64,000 nucleotides of DNA from Streptococcus chenjunshii. Lineage in GTDB: Bacteria; Bacillota; Bacilli; Lactobacillales; Streptococcaceae. Shown here one piece after another: positions 1 through 9,181 of this stretch. The DNA is taken from contig NZ_CP031733.1 in NCBI RefSeq assembly GCF_003086355.1, positions 2,108,001 through 2,172,000 of the forward strand, written 5' to 3'. A model generated the notes under the pieces. That model searched no databases, had not been told where the DNA came from, and worked only from the letters and a program-made list of their open reading frames with translations. The stretch's first letter is position 1. Each line of letters opens with the position of its first letter. The position numbers and the translations under genes are program-made.

Positions 1-637
1 GGGTAGATGTCATCAAAACGCCCAAGAAAAGGCCAAAGGCATTTTGAAGATAGCCTGTCAGCAGAGGTGGGACAAACATCACGATCCCAAAGGTAATCAA
101 AAAATTATTGACAAAGGCTCTCTTTTTATCTTTAGTGCCTCTTTGATTAAACTGCCACACTTTGCCTTGGTTTGTAGGCAGATAATACCAAGTGTATAGA
201 CCGCAGAAAACAAGAAAGAGGAGCAAAATAGGGATAACGTAAAATAAAGTTAGAGGAGACTCGTAAATTCTCTTTGCATCAATAGTACTACCATTTGAAT
301 CGGATACGAACATCATCAAGCCAATAAAGTCCAGCCACATCAGTACGGTCCAAGTAACTAAAGCAATCAAAACATAGGTTAAAGACTTAAACCGATTAAC
401 AAGAGCATGGAAAAAGGAAAAGAGAATACTCACCACATTAACAATAATGCAAGCTAAGAAAGGACCCTTAATGAACCCTAGAGTATCACCTTGTCCCCAC
501 CCGAAGAAAAAAAGGAGAGAAAAAGGCAAGCTAATCCAAGGGTAAATTTTGAGGTATCCTAGGCTGACACCATTTGTAAGCAAAGGTCCGTGATAGCGTT
601 CTCTAGGACTTACTGCTGTTTGTTTTCTCTTTTTCAT
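1..637 (-). CDS. Multi-pass membrane protein, candidate immunity protein of the LXG toxin (partial)
   Basis: The gene starts at 637 and stays open to the window edge, so the C-terminus is missing. The start ATG overlaps the TGA of the LXG toxin gene by one base (TGATG), which implies translational coupling. The roughly 212 visible residues begin MKKRKQTAVSPRER and then contain at least four strongly hydrophobic stretches, for example residues about 33-50, 55-75 and 85-105. No signal peptide cleavage site or known domain was recognised. LXG toxins are normally followed directly by their immunity gene, and glycine-zipper toxins act on membranes, so a membrane-embedded immunity protein is the natural inference. 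An unrelated transport or DUF membrane protein is possible. Confidence 0.6.
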   Translation of the reverse strand, partial: MKKRKQTAVSPRERYHGPLLTNGVSLGYLKIYPWISLPFSLLFFFGWGQGDTLGFIKGPFLACIIVNVVSILFSFFHALVNRFKSLTYVLIALVTWTVLMWLDFIGLMMFVSDSNGSTIDAKRIYESPLTLFYVIPILLLFLVFCGLYTWYYLPTNQGKVWQFNQRGTKDKKRAFVNNFLITFGIVMFVPPLLTGYLQNAFGLFLGVLMTST

Positions 638-2241
638 CAGCTAAACCACCCCGCTACTGTTTTTAAGCCACTGCCAATGGCATTTGTGGCGCTTTTTAAG
701 CCATCCTTGGCTGCTTCTGTTACTGATTTACCTAAGCCAGGTATTTTCTGATCCATAAGCCATGAAATTCCCATACCAGCCGCAACTCCAACAACAGTTC
801 CAACAGGTCCGCCAATCATGGTCCCGATAGCAGCACCAGTAGCGGCAGCACCGGCACCTGAAACAGTGTCAACTCCTTGATCAACCACAAAGTTTCGAAT
901 CTTTTCTCCTACGGAAGAGCTCTTATCATCAAAGAAATTCTCCTTGATGTTGCCCCCAACATTTAGAACCGTTCCGACAGCACCAAGCCCTTTGGCTGCT
1001 TTTCCAACTTTTGTCAGTTTAGAAGCATCTTTCCAATTGAAATCGTCCCATACTTTCAGAGAAGACTTAAAGCCGCTCTTAGCCGAAGCCGCAGCGTCTC
1101 CAAGAGCATTTTCCCAACCTGTTGCCCTGACACCTCTGCCGATATTAGTCTTTTTAATATCGGCTTCTTCTCCCATAATTTCCTTAAATTTTTTTGCCCC
1201 CTTATTTGCATAAACACGGCCGTTGTTTCGATTGTAGAGGTTAATTTTGCCCGCTCGGACACGCCCTTTAGCATCAACATAAACATGGCGGCCGTTGATA
1301 AAACGCATCTCTCCCTTATAAGTGACATACTTATTATAAAGTGTTAGGGCTTTTTTACTTATACCAACTGGTTTTTTCCCTGAAATGAGCCAGTCTAAGG
1401 CTTCACTATAAGAGATTCCACATTCATCAGCCAATTCTTGAGCACACTGATCAATATCAGCTTCAGCAAGCTTAGCGTCTTTCGCTTCAACAACGGATTT
1501 ATCCAATGTTAGGCCTGGATGCTGCTTTTGATAGGCTTCTATTGCTCTGGCTTCTTCCTCAGTCAGTTCTTCTCCTTTCTGAACCTTGGCAATGGCCGAC
1601 TGATAATTCGTATAAGTCTCAAAATTCTCATTGATACTATCAGCCCACTGCAAATTCTCCTTACTCGGAATAGTAAAGGTGCCATTGAAAGCAGCGACGT
1701 CTGTCTGGAGCTGAGACAAACCGGTAGTGATATTAGTCTCCAAGTCCGAAATATCATCAAAAAATCCTGATGAAGCCGCATCATACTCCCGAAGCTTCCT
1801 CAGCTTTTCTTCCAGCTTCCCCTTCTCTGCCGTGTCGTCGTTTACAGCCGACTGCACAGAGGACTTGTTGGGATCATCTGCCTCCATCTTCCCCAATGTC
1901 GTATTATTGGCATCGATCGTCGATTGATAGGCTCTGATCTGCGCCGTTAGCGTATCCTCATCCAGATCCTCACTGCCAACATCCGAGCGGTAACGGTCGG
2001 GCAGAAGCTGGGTATCCGTCTTAGCGGCATCAGCTAAGAGAATAAACCCTTTTGCCAGCGGAGTGACGACTGTACTGCCGTAGGTTTTGACATTGGTGTA
2101 AGCCTCGCCTTCTAAGCCATCCGCATTCGCTAGATTCTCTATAGCGCTGATGATACTGTTAAAGCCTGAAGTATAATTGTCAGCCAGACTGGCTACTGAA
2201 GAAGCTTGGCTGTCTGAGCTGCCTAAGACCATTTTGACCAT
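637..2241 (-). CDS. LXG-domain T7SS effector with glycine-zipper C-terminus
   Basis: The 534-residue protein has a typical LXG N-terminus of about 200 mostly helical residues with the family motif near residue 43 (GLEGEAYTNVKTYG). A linker follows, with a segment around residues 310-345 (RFINGRHVYVDAKGRVRAG). The C-terminus, about 455-534, is rich in G/A repeats (GAGAAATGAAIGTMIGGPVG) and ends with an amphipathic stretch, a glycine-zipper arrangement. LXG proteins are exported by T7SS, and glycine-zipper members such as TelE are described as membrane-perforating toxins. No nuclease or NADase motif is seen. The start ATG has AAAGGA about 11 nt upstream. It lies directly downstream of the small LXG partner gene and upstream of a membrane protein, the usual partner-toxin-immunity order. 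Membrane permeabilisation is an inference. Confidence 0.85.
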   Translation of the reverse strand: MVKMVLGSSDSQASSVASLADNYTSGFNSIISAIENLANADGLEGEAYTNVKTYGSTVVTPLAKGFILLADAAKTDTQLLPDRYRSDVGSEDLDEDTLTAQIRAYQSTIDANNTTLGKMEADDPNKSSVQSAVNDDTAEKGKLEEKLRKLREYDAASSGFFDDISDLETNITTGLSQLQTDVAAFNGTFTIPSKENLQWADSINENFETYTNYQSAIAKVQKGEELTEEEARAIEAYQKQHPGLTLDKSVVEAKDAKLAEADIDQCAQELADECGISYSEALDWLISGKKPVGISKKALTLYNKYVTYKGEMRFINGRHVYVDAKGRVRAGKINLYNRNNGRVYANKGAKKFKEIMGEEADIKKTNIGRGVRATGWENALGDAAASAKSGFKSSLKVWDDFNWKDASKLTKVGKAAKGLGAVGTVLNVGGNIKENFFDDKSSSVGEKIRNFVVDQGVDTVSGAGAAATGAAIGTMIGGPVGTVVGVAAGMGISWLMDQKIPGLGKSVTEAAKDGLKSATNAIGSGLKTVAGWFS

Positions 2242-2412
2242 AAAATCATTGTCCTTTCATAAGATACAAAGGCCGTTTAAAAACCCGTATGAAAATAAGG
2301 GCTGGCAAGTGATGCTTGCATCACGCTGGCAGATATCTTTTTCACTGGGATTTTAGGCCGTGTTTAATTTCAGTAGTAAACTTATTCGTATTATTGAAAC
2401 AGCAAGAATACC

Positions 2413-2434
2413 TAAGCCGTATCCACTCGGCTTA
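2413..2434 (-). other. Hairpin after the LXG-partner stop codon
   Basis: A perfect 7-bp inverted repeat (TAAGCCG/CGGCTTA, 8-nt loop) overlaps the stop of the upstream small gene. There is no U-tract in either direction, so it is more likely an mRNA processing or stability element than a terminator. The remaining gap to the LXG start (2242-2412) holds only a small GTGATG/CATCAC hairpin (2309-2324) and the toxin Shine-Dalgarno sequence. Confidence 0.4.
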
Positions 2435-2818
2435 ATTGAAAGCCTCACTGTCTGCTTCTGTCCCAGCTGTTTCTGCTCCGGACCCTGCCGTCTCATTAGC
2501 GTTGGAACGGTTGGTCTCTGCAACCGAGGAATCCCAACCGGTTAATCCTGATAGGCTTTGGGCTATTTGGGCATCATTGGTTTGGAAATTGCTGTCAATT
2601 TGTGTAATACAAGCTGAAAAGTTCTCAGTTGCGCTAGCAATTTGGTTAGCAGAGTTTGAAAGATTGTCAATAAGAGGTGAGGCTTTGCTGACGTTGCCCG
2701 TGATGGTAGAATCTCCATCTTTAGTGGCAGCACTGTAACCAAGAACAGTCGTTGTTCCTGTACTAATAGCATTCGCAGCACTGCTTGCCTGCCCTGGATC
2801 TGATTTAATTGTTCCCAT
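2432..2818 (-). CDS. Small helical T7SS effector-associated protein (TIGR04197/Lap1-like)
   Basis: The 128-residue protein is rich in S/A/N and starts MGTIKSDPGQASSAANAIS, resembling the SACOL2603/TIGR04197 family of small alpha-helical proteins encoded beside LXG toxins. Such proteins (called Lap1 in S. intermedius) bind the LXG domain and help target the toxin to the secretion machine. The ATG sits 4 bases after the essC stop, with the GGAG of the last essC codons as ribosome binding site, so it is coupled to essC. The last 25 residues are low-complexity and acidic. The family assignment is from general similarity, not an alignment. Confidence 0.65.
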   Translation of the reverse strand: MGTIKSDPGQASSAANAISTGTTTVLGYSAATKDGDSTITGNVSKASPLIDNLSNSANQIASATENFSACITQIDSNFQTNDAQIAQSLSGLTGWDSSVAETNRSNANETAGSGAETAGTEADSEAFN

Positions 2819-2821
2819 CGT

Positions 2822-5800
2822 TTAATCTCCTTCCGGCTTTGTAATTTTCACTAATTGTTCCTTCCTGCGATTATGCAGGTAAATAGTATCTATGCTGAGA
2901 TAAGGTTCCTTAGAATTATAGGTTTTCGGTAAGAAAACCTGATCAATCATCCGCATGCCAAATAGAAAGTGACTGGCATTTTGGCGATAATATTTTGGTA
3001 TATCTCCTGCATTATTTCCCAAATATGACAATGGACTGCCTGCAAATAGATGCATCTGAACCTTAGGACCATGTTCAAATATCGTTTGAAGCATATCCAA
3101 ATCTAAATTGGTCTGAGAGACAAAGCTCTGAAAATCAGGAATAATCCCAAACCATTCTTTATAGGCTTCATCCGTTGTTTCACGTCTTTCTAATTCTAAA
3201 ATTAACTGGTTTAAGCGAGAAGTTACTTCTTTTGGTTCTGTAACGTAAGTTTTAACCTTATCAGCTAAATCTTCATAAAATTTCTCAGTATCAAACAGCA
3301 TCATTGATTGATTCGGTAACAAGCTTAATACATCAATTAGATGTCTAGTTATATTGACAAGGTGTTCATCTGTGTCAGAAATCATGGCGACGTGTTTCAG
3401 ACGCGTTAGAGGGATGGTGACGTTTTCCACGGTTTCCGTATTGAGTCCGATAGGCAAGGCACCATTGCTAATGTCAAATTGAACACTGGATCGTAATCGG
3501 AAATCTTGTAATGTTAATAACTCTGGAACTAAGGCGATCGGCTCTGGTCGCTGTCCCGACCAATCGCGATCCATCTGCTCAATTTTTTCTTGCAGAGCCA
3601 TTAAGACATCTTGCCCTGTCTTCCCATAAGCTGGCAGGGCTGTTTGAAATATTTCTGGATTATCATAGCGTATCAAACCGCGTCCTGGGATATCTTCCAT
3701 TGTGTAATTATGCCGGCCAATAATACTTTTGGAATCACTTTCCTCGGTTATTTTCAAAATTATCCGCTCTCGCATATTAGCCTGTAGCGCTCCTTTAAGA
3801 GCCGACAGTCGGCCAGCTGTGATAACGACCGTAATACCTAGAGCGTTACCATCTCGAGCTAACAGCTGGATTAAGGCTTCCATAGCATCATATTGCGGAT
3901 TATCCTTCAAGCCTTCAAAATTATCTAGAATGATGATAATCTGCGGATAAACATGTCCTTGCTCACGATACATTGCACTATTAGCCACGCCCTGTGCTTT
4001 CAAGAAATCTTTACGGTCAGTCATAACTGTATTCATGCGGCGCATAAATTTAGATATTTTTTCCTCATCATCGGCAGTAATAAGATCTGCCACATGCGGT
4101 AAATCTCTAAGCGGTAGAAGACCATTAGTTCCAAAATCCAGCAGGTAAAAATGAATTTCCTCAGGCGTATGGCGGGTCGCTAGAGACATGATTAAAGTCT
4201 GTAAGAAGGTAGATTTCCCCATGCCTGGCTGAGATAACAACAAAAGATTCCCCTGTAATACAGGATTGTAAATCGCTACTCGTTGTGCTTGTTCATTTGG
4301 AATATCTACAAGCCCCAGACAAGCATCATAGGCAGTATATCCCTCTTTGTACAGTTCCTCCAAATACACTCTCTCTTCTAGTGGCGGCAGCCAAGGCTGA
4401 GCCAGTTGCTTAATCCCTAACTCTTTAGTTAGAGTTTGAATACGATTGACCACTACGCCCAGCTCCGTTGGAACTTCTCGAATATCATCGACTTCTTCCA
4501 AGCCTGAAAGATCGTCATTGAGAACTTCATACTGTCCCAGATTATTGATAGCATATATGGTATTGTCTTCAATCCCTTGGTCAGTCTTATCCGGTTCATA
4601 ATCCGCGCCGGACCAGGCTGACTGGAAGAGTTCATAGATTTCGTTATTGCCAACCTGCAGATAGGCCCGGCCAGCTTGGGTAATATTAGCTGCATCAGAT
4701 GTTTTCAGCATTTCCTGTGAATCGGCTCGTTCCGCTACTTTCAAAGCGATTTTAAAGCGGGAGTTGGACCAGATCTGGTCATTGACAACACCGGACGGTT
4801 TTTGCGTGGCCAGAATCAAGTGAATCCCGATAGACCGACCGATCCGGGCGGTCGAGACCAGCTCTGTCATAAAGTCCGGCTGGTCGGCCTTCAGTTCGGC
4901 GAACTCATCGGATATCAAAAAGAGATGGGGCAGAGGTTCATCAACCTCTCCTAGCTGATATTTTTTCTGATATTGATTAATGTGATTGACTTCCGCTTGG
5001 GCAAAGAGATTCTGCCGGCGTCTGAGCTCGGCTTTTATGGAAGCTAAGGCGCGCATGGACTGGTTGCCATCTAGGTTAGTGATGGTGCCAAGCAGATGTG
5101 GAAGGTCTTTAAAGAGATTGGCCATGCCCCCGCCTTTATAGTCGATTAAAAGGAAGGCGACATCGTGCGGGTGAAAATTGACCGCCAAACTCAGAATATA
5201 GGACTGAATGAGTTCTGACTTCCCTGAACCTGTCGTCCCTGCGATAAGACCATGAGGGCCGTGAGCTTTTTCGTGAAGGTTAAGGTAAACAATATCATCC
5301 TGCCCTCTTAAGCCTAAGGGAACAGCCAGACTCTTATAAGGGTTGTTCTGTTCCCAGCGCTCAGGCACCCTCAGTCCTTGAAAATCTTCGGTCTGATAAA
5401 GCTCCAAAAAGGTGACCGATTCAGGGATGGAAGATTTCAGGTTCTGCAGATGGTTGAGCGGCGCTAGGCGACGCGAGATACTTTCTTTATCAAAATTTTC
5501 AGGGAAATGATCCAGAGCAATATCTAAATTCTTCAGCTCCCCTTCTTCAATCACCAGCTCAGCATAGTTAACGTCTTTGATGTCGATAATGGTTTTAACA
5601 TTTTCAGATAGCGAGCTGAGCACGTCTTGGACAAAAATAACACTGCAGCCCAACTCTGTCGGGTCTTCATTAAAGAATTCCATAATCCCATGATCAAGGG
5701 TCAGCTTTTCATCTGTGATCAGGACAACATAGTGCGGGGAAAAAAGAATATTTTCCTGGCCGTTTTTTTGGGTCCTTTTCTGAGTCTGACGGTCTTTTAA

Positions 5801-7231
5801 AATCTGGTTGAGACTGTTTAAAACTTGATCGCGGGTCCTTTGATTATAGACAAAGCCGCGGACATTAAGCTCTTGGAGCCTAGCGTGAGGCAGCCAGCGC
5901 AGCCAGTCCCATTCAGCCTTTTCTTCTTCAGGAAAAATAGGAATAAACTGGACATCATGATAGCTGTGAAAGAAAGCCAGCTGAGTCAGCATGAGCTGAA
6001 GCTGCTCAATCACTAAAGCGCGCTCGCCAATGTAGCCGACAGGCCCATTAACCAGATTGGCTATAACAGGGACATCTGAAACCTTGCGGTTGCGTTCATA
6101 AAGCGCAAACCCTTCTTTTTCCAAATCATCTGTCTTTTTATTGCGTTCTTTTTCCGAATAAGCCAGTTTATAAGAAGGTTTAATCCTCCCCAGACCTAAA
6201 CGGTAATAGAGAAAGTCAAAATGAAGCGGTGTTTTTTCATAGATGCGGTGATGGTATTCTTTAAGAAGGCTATCTATAGCAGGTAAATCCGGATAGTGAT
6301 AAAGACGGCCCTTGCGGTATTCTTCTGCTTTTTTCCGTAGTTCTATCGATTTATCTGACAAATAAGCTTGATAGCTCTCAATCCGATCTGCTAAATCAAT
6401 TTTATACTGCTTACGATTTCTGATATAGTTGGAAATGGAGAAAACCAGTGTCACTGCCGACATGGAAATCGTCATCAGGATATAGATCCCCCGCGGCTGA
6501 ATCAAGGTAATCAAAATGGTAATCCCAATCATCATCAGCGGCGGAATAATCAGTTTAAGAAGCTGATCGGTTGGTTTTCTGGGCTCCTGAGGCGGCGCCT
6601 TGACTTCCAACTTTTCCTCTGAACCGCGGTAAATCAAACGCGGAGAACGATGGTAATCCGGATAGCCTGGATAAAAATGATAGCGGGACTCAGTCCGTTT
6701 AATCAGCTGACCTGATATCCCGCTTTCTCCCCAAAGATGCAGTTCATCATTTAATAATTTTATTTTTTTACTGCCAAAAGTGACCTCATCGCCAAAAGCC
6801 AAATCAATCTTATCTTGTCTCAGCTTTTGATTATTGATATAAACAGTCCCTGCAAAAACAGATAACTCCCAGCTAGAAGTCTTTTTGAAGAACAGCAGCT
6901 GAACATCTTCATTGTCAAAAAGCAGATCACCTGGATTAACAGAAATGCGCTGCTTATCTAACACATCAACCACTGTAGATGGTTGATCCTGTAGTTTTTC
7001 AATCCGAATACGGTCTGTTAAATCAGCGGGCAGCTCCAAAGGCTGAGGCTGGTCATCAGCAAACTGATAAAACAATGAACCCTTTTGACAGGCAATCACT
7101 AATGGATGGGAGAGCTCCGCCAGATAAACTGAGGCATTGGCATCGTTGCCTAAGACAAAATGCTCTCCATCACCATCTATAGTCAGTTCATAGCGCAAAT
7201 CTCCGATATAAATCGGTAAATAACCTTCCAT
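2822..7231 (-). CDS. essC: T7SS coupling ATPase EssC
   Basis: At 1469 residues it matches EssC length. Residues about 1-190 form the paired FHA-like cytosolic region. Two adjacent hydrophobic segments follow near 230-270 (LLKLIIPPLMMIGITILITL and ILMTISMSAVTLVFSIS). Two FtsK/SpoIIIE ATPase domains then appear: the first has Walker A GTTGSGKSE and Walker B LFLISDEFAEL; the second has GQPGMGKST and IIIILDNFEGL. A third, degenerate ATPase-like domain ends the protein without a P-loop. EssC is the membrane motor that recognises and drives WXG100/LXG substrates. The start has GGAGGAAAGGA upstream, and the gene follows essB by 18 bp. EssC C-termini vary between strains and match the local effector set, consistent with the LXG module directly downstream. 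Confidence 0.95.
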   Translation of the reverse strand: MEGYLPIYIGDLRYELTIDGDGEHFVLGNDANASVYLAELSHPLVIACQKGSLFYQFADDQPQPLELPADLTDRIRIEKLQDQPSTVVDVLDKQRISVNPGDLLFDNEDVQLLFFKKTSSWELSVFAGTVYINNQKLRQDKIDLAFGDEVTFGSKKIKLLNDELHLWGESGISGQLIKRTESRYHFYPGYPDYHRSPRLIYRGSEEKLEVKAPPQEPRKPTDQLLKLIIPPLMMIGITILITLIQPRGIYILMTISMSAVTLVFSISNYIRNRKQYKIDLADRIESYQAYLSDKSIELRKKAEEYRKGRLYHYPDLPAIDSLLKEYHHRIYEKTPLHFDFLYYRLGLGRIKPSYKLAYSEKERNKKTDDLEKEGFALYERNRKVSDVPVIANLVNGPVGYIGERALVIEQLQLMLTQLAFFHSYHDVQFIPIFPEEEKAEWDWLRWLPHARLQELNVRGFVYNQRTRDQVLNSLNQILKDRQTQKRTQKNGQENILFSPHYVVLITDEKLTLDHGIMEFFNEDPTELGCSVIFVQDVLSSLSENVKTIIDIKDVNYAELVIEEGELKNLDIALDHFPENFDKESISRRLAPLNHLQNLKSSIPESVTFLELYQTEDFQGLRVPERWEQNNPYKSLAVPLGLRGQDDIVYLNLHEKAHGPHGLIAGTTGSGKSELIQSYILSLAVNFHPHDVAFLLIDYKGGGMANLFKDLPHLLGTITNLDGNQSMRALASIKAELRRRQNLFAQAEVNHINQYQKKYQLGEVDEPLPHLFLISDEFAELKADQPDFMTELVSTARIGRSIGIHLILATQKPSGVVNDQIWSNSRFKIALKVAERADSQEMLKTSDAANITQAGRAYLQVGNNEIYELFQSAWSGADYEPDKTDQGIEDNTIYAINNLGQYEVLNDDLSGLEEVDDIREVPTELGVVVNRIQTLTKELGIKQLAQPWLPPLEERVYLEELYKEGYTAYDACLGLVDIPNEQAQRVAIYNPVLQGNLLLLSQPGMGKSTFLQTLIMSLATRHTPEEIHFYLLDFGTNGLLPLRDLPHVADLITADDEEKISKFMRRMNTVMTDRKDFLKAQGVANSAMYREQGHVYPQIIIILDNFEGLKDNPQYDAMEALIQLLARDGNALGITVVITAGRLSALKGALQANMRERIILKITEESDSKSIIGRHNYTMEDIPGRGLIRYDNPEIFQTALPAYGKTGQDVLMALQEKIEQMDRDWSGQRPEPIALVPELLTLQDFRLRSSVQFDISNGALPIGLNTETVENVTIPLTRLKHVAMISDTDEHLVNITRHLIDVLSLLPNQSMMLFDTEKFYEDLADKVKTYVTEPKEVTSRLNQLILELERRETTDEAYKEWFGIIPDFQSFVSQTNLDLDMLQTIFEHGPKVQMHLFAGSPLSYLGNNAGDIPKYYRQNASHFLFGMRMIDQVFLPKTYNSKEPYLSIDTIYLHNRRKEQLVKITKPEGD

Positions 7232-7249
7232 TGCGAACGTCCTTTCCTC

Positions 7250-8470
7250 CTATTTGCCGGAACTGCTGCTTGAAGCATCCGATTCATCATCGCCGCCGTT
7301 AATCGCTGCCTGACGTTCCTCATTATAGGTCTCATAATCAGATTGGAGCGACTCCAGTTGCTCTTCACGTTCACTCCCTGATAAAGAACTGTCGTTTTTG
7401 ACCTCTTCGATTTTTTGAGCGATGGCGTAGATGATTAAATCATAATCCTCCAAACGTATGGAAATATCCATAGCCTCGTCGTTGTTGGCCCGCCCGATTT
7501 CAATCCAGTAATCCAAAAGCAGTTCGTCGGACTTGAGTGAAATATTATTCAAAACAGCTGATCGCTGTTCATCGGAAAAATTCAAATTCTGAACATAAGA
7601 ATAAGCCAACTCATACTTCTGCGTAAACGGCATCCGGTTAAGGTCAACTGATTTTAAGGTTGAAGCAACAGCTGAATAGTTGAGCTTAAGGAATTCCCGA
7701 TCAGCATCCAGCATTTTCTGCTGAAAAGGCATCTGCAGGAAAATGATATAAACCAACGGAACCGTTAAAACAACAGAGAGAGCTGAAAACCAGATGGTCA
7801 GGTACTTAAATCTCTTATACTTGCGGCGGGGAACCAAAGATAAAGTAGCATTTTCATCAGCCAGTACTTCTTCAAAGCTTTTTGTCAGATTTGTTCTGAG
7901 CTGAGCAAGTGAATCGGTCGCCACCACTTCTTCCAGAAAAGGCGGAATGTCCTTGATAACCTCCAAAGCACCCTGGTACAAATCTTCAAAATGATGGTCA
8001 GTAAAAAGTGTCAAAATAGTACATTTGACCTGCCGTAAAAAATCTTGTTCAGAAAGACTGACAGGTTTCATAATCTCTGGCAGAGCCCGATAAGCGATCT
8101 TGGCCATTCCATTTTTTGTAAAAAAGAGATTAGCCGGATCGATAAAAAAGGTAATCGGCAGTGTCAGGCAATCAGCCAAATCCGTTATATTAAGCGCAGC
8201 CCGTATCTTTTCAGACAGGCGCATAGCCTTTAAAGAATCATAGCTTATCCCATTTTCTTCAATGGTGTAGGTAAAAGTGACCGTCTCTTTATCCCAGCGG
8301 CTTGTCTGCGGCAGCAGGAGCGGATGCTCCATTTCAAGCAGACGAACCTGCTCAACTGCCTGTGTGGTAATATCAGACCGCTTGAGGGTCAAAACCCACT
8401 GACTGTCTGCCTTATCAAAAGAAAATGTCTGCTGATCAAATGTGATTTCTTCCTTAGTCAACTGCGCCAT
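7250..8470 (-). CDS. essB: T7SS membrane protein EssB
   Basis: The 406-residue protein has a soluble pseudokinase-like N-terminal half, one transmembrane helix at about 228-250 (LTIWFSALSVVLTVPLVYII) and an extracytoplasmic C-terminal domain that ends in a charged, serine-rich tail. That is the EssB architecture; EssB is a core component of the Gram-positive T7SS. The start overlaps the end of esaB by 17 bases, so the two are translationally linked. No truncation or frameshift is seen. Confidence 0.92.
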   Translation of the reverse strand: MAQLTKEEITFDQQTFSFDKADSQWVLTLKRSDITTQAVEQVRLLEMEHPLLLPQTSRWDKETVTFTYTIEENGISYDSLKAMRLSEKIRAALNITDLADCLTLPITFFIDPANLFFTKNGMAKIAYRALPEIMKPVSLSEQDFLRQVKCTILTLFTDHHFEDLYQGALEVIKDIPPFLEEVVATDSLAQLRTNLTKSFEEVLADENATLSLVPRRKYKRFKYLTIWFSALSVVLTVPLVYIIFLQMPFQQKMLDADREFLKLNYSAVASTLKSVDLNRMPFTQKYELAYSYVQNLNFSDEQRSAVLNNISLKSDELLLDYWIEIGRANNDEAMDISIRLEDYDLIIYAIAQKIEEVKNDSSLSGSEREEQLESLQSDYETYNEERQAAINGGDDESDASSSSSGK

Positions 8471-8705
8471 CCTCCATAATTTCTACGAGATCCCCTGTTG
8501 TAACAGAATAATCTTTGAGTATTTTCCCTTCATCAAGAATCAGCCCCTTATTGACAACACGGATCTGATACTTCTTTCTGTTCTGTACTTGGTTAAAAAT
8601 CGCATCCAGTTCCTTAATTAAATGGCTGACTTCCATATTTTGCGGAAGACGGACATCTGCCCTTTTTCCGCCGATAAGCAGTGTGATATTAATATGTGAA
8701 TCCAT
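8454..8705 (-). CDS. esaB: Ubiquitin-like T7SS protein EsaB/YukD
   Basis: The 83-residue protein starts MDSHINITLLIGGKRADVRL and has the beta-grasp pattern of the YukD/EsaB family, with a central helix (SHLIKELDAIF) and a C-terminal strand ending GDLVEIMEDG. EsaB is a small cytosolic regulator or component of the T7SS. Its position between essA and essB is the conserved order. It lacks a diglycine tail, as usual for this family, so it is not expected to be conjugated. Confidence 0.9.
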   Translation of the reverse strand: MDSHINITLLIGGKRADVRLPQNMEVSHLIKELDAIFNQVQNRKKYQIRVVNKGLILDEGKILKDYSVTTGDLVEIMEDGAVD

Positions 8706-8707
8706 CC

Positions 8708-9181
8708 TTAGTCCCCTTTACTGATACGATAACTGCCAATACCGGCTGCAGCTAAAACAAGAACAAGCAAGCCGGTGTAGACAGCCAGCAGGGTAAAACT
8801 GTCTACAGACAGTCCGACCTGTGAGTCTGTATCCTGCGTTTGGTGCCTGGCATAATTAGGACTAATTTGAGTCTCTAAAAAAATATTTGCCGTATCTACT
8901 GCTGGTTTTTTGGCTTCCTGACCGCTAAATATACTATTGAGAACAGCTTGGTCATTCTTTGCTTTACTTTCTTTATACTGTTTAAACTGCTCTTTGCTGT
9001 CCTCTTTGAAAAGCTGGGCAGTTAAATCAGAAACACTGCCCAGACTGTCGTTTTCCTCGCGCTCAATTCGTTCATCATCAAAGACTAGGTTGTTATCTTT
9101 TATTTTTTCGGCAGCACTGATTTGTACAGCCCCCAGACTAAACAACAATCCGATAAACAGCAACCATTTAGCTATTTTCAT
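8708..9181 (-). CDS. essA: T7SS membrane protein EssA
   Basis: The 157-residue protein has an N-terminal hydrophobic segment (KWLLFIGLLFSLGAVQ) and a second helix near the C-terminus (LAVYTGLLVLVLAAAGIG), with a charged extracytoplasmic region between. This is the two-helix layout of EssA. The start overlaps the esaA stop by 4 bases (ATGA), so the pair is coupled. The assignment rests on topology and position as much as on sequence, since EssA diverges strongly. Confidence 0.85.
   Translation of the reverse strand: MKIAKWLLFIGLLFSLGAVQISAAEKIKDNNLVFDDERIEREENDSLGSVSDLTAQLFKEDSKEQFKQYKESKAKNDQAVLNSIFSGQEAKKPAVDTANIFLETQISPNYARHQTQDTDSQVGLSVDSFTLLAVYTGLLVLVLAAAGIGSYRISKGD

Noticed and set aside
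2242..2431. Second small LXG-partner gene (Lap2-like) between the partner and the toxin
   Set aside because: The gap is too short and contains no minus-strand frame with a start and ribosome binding site.
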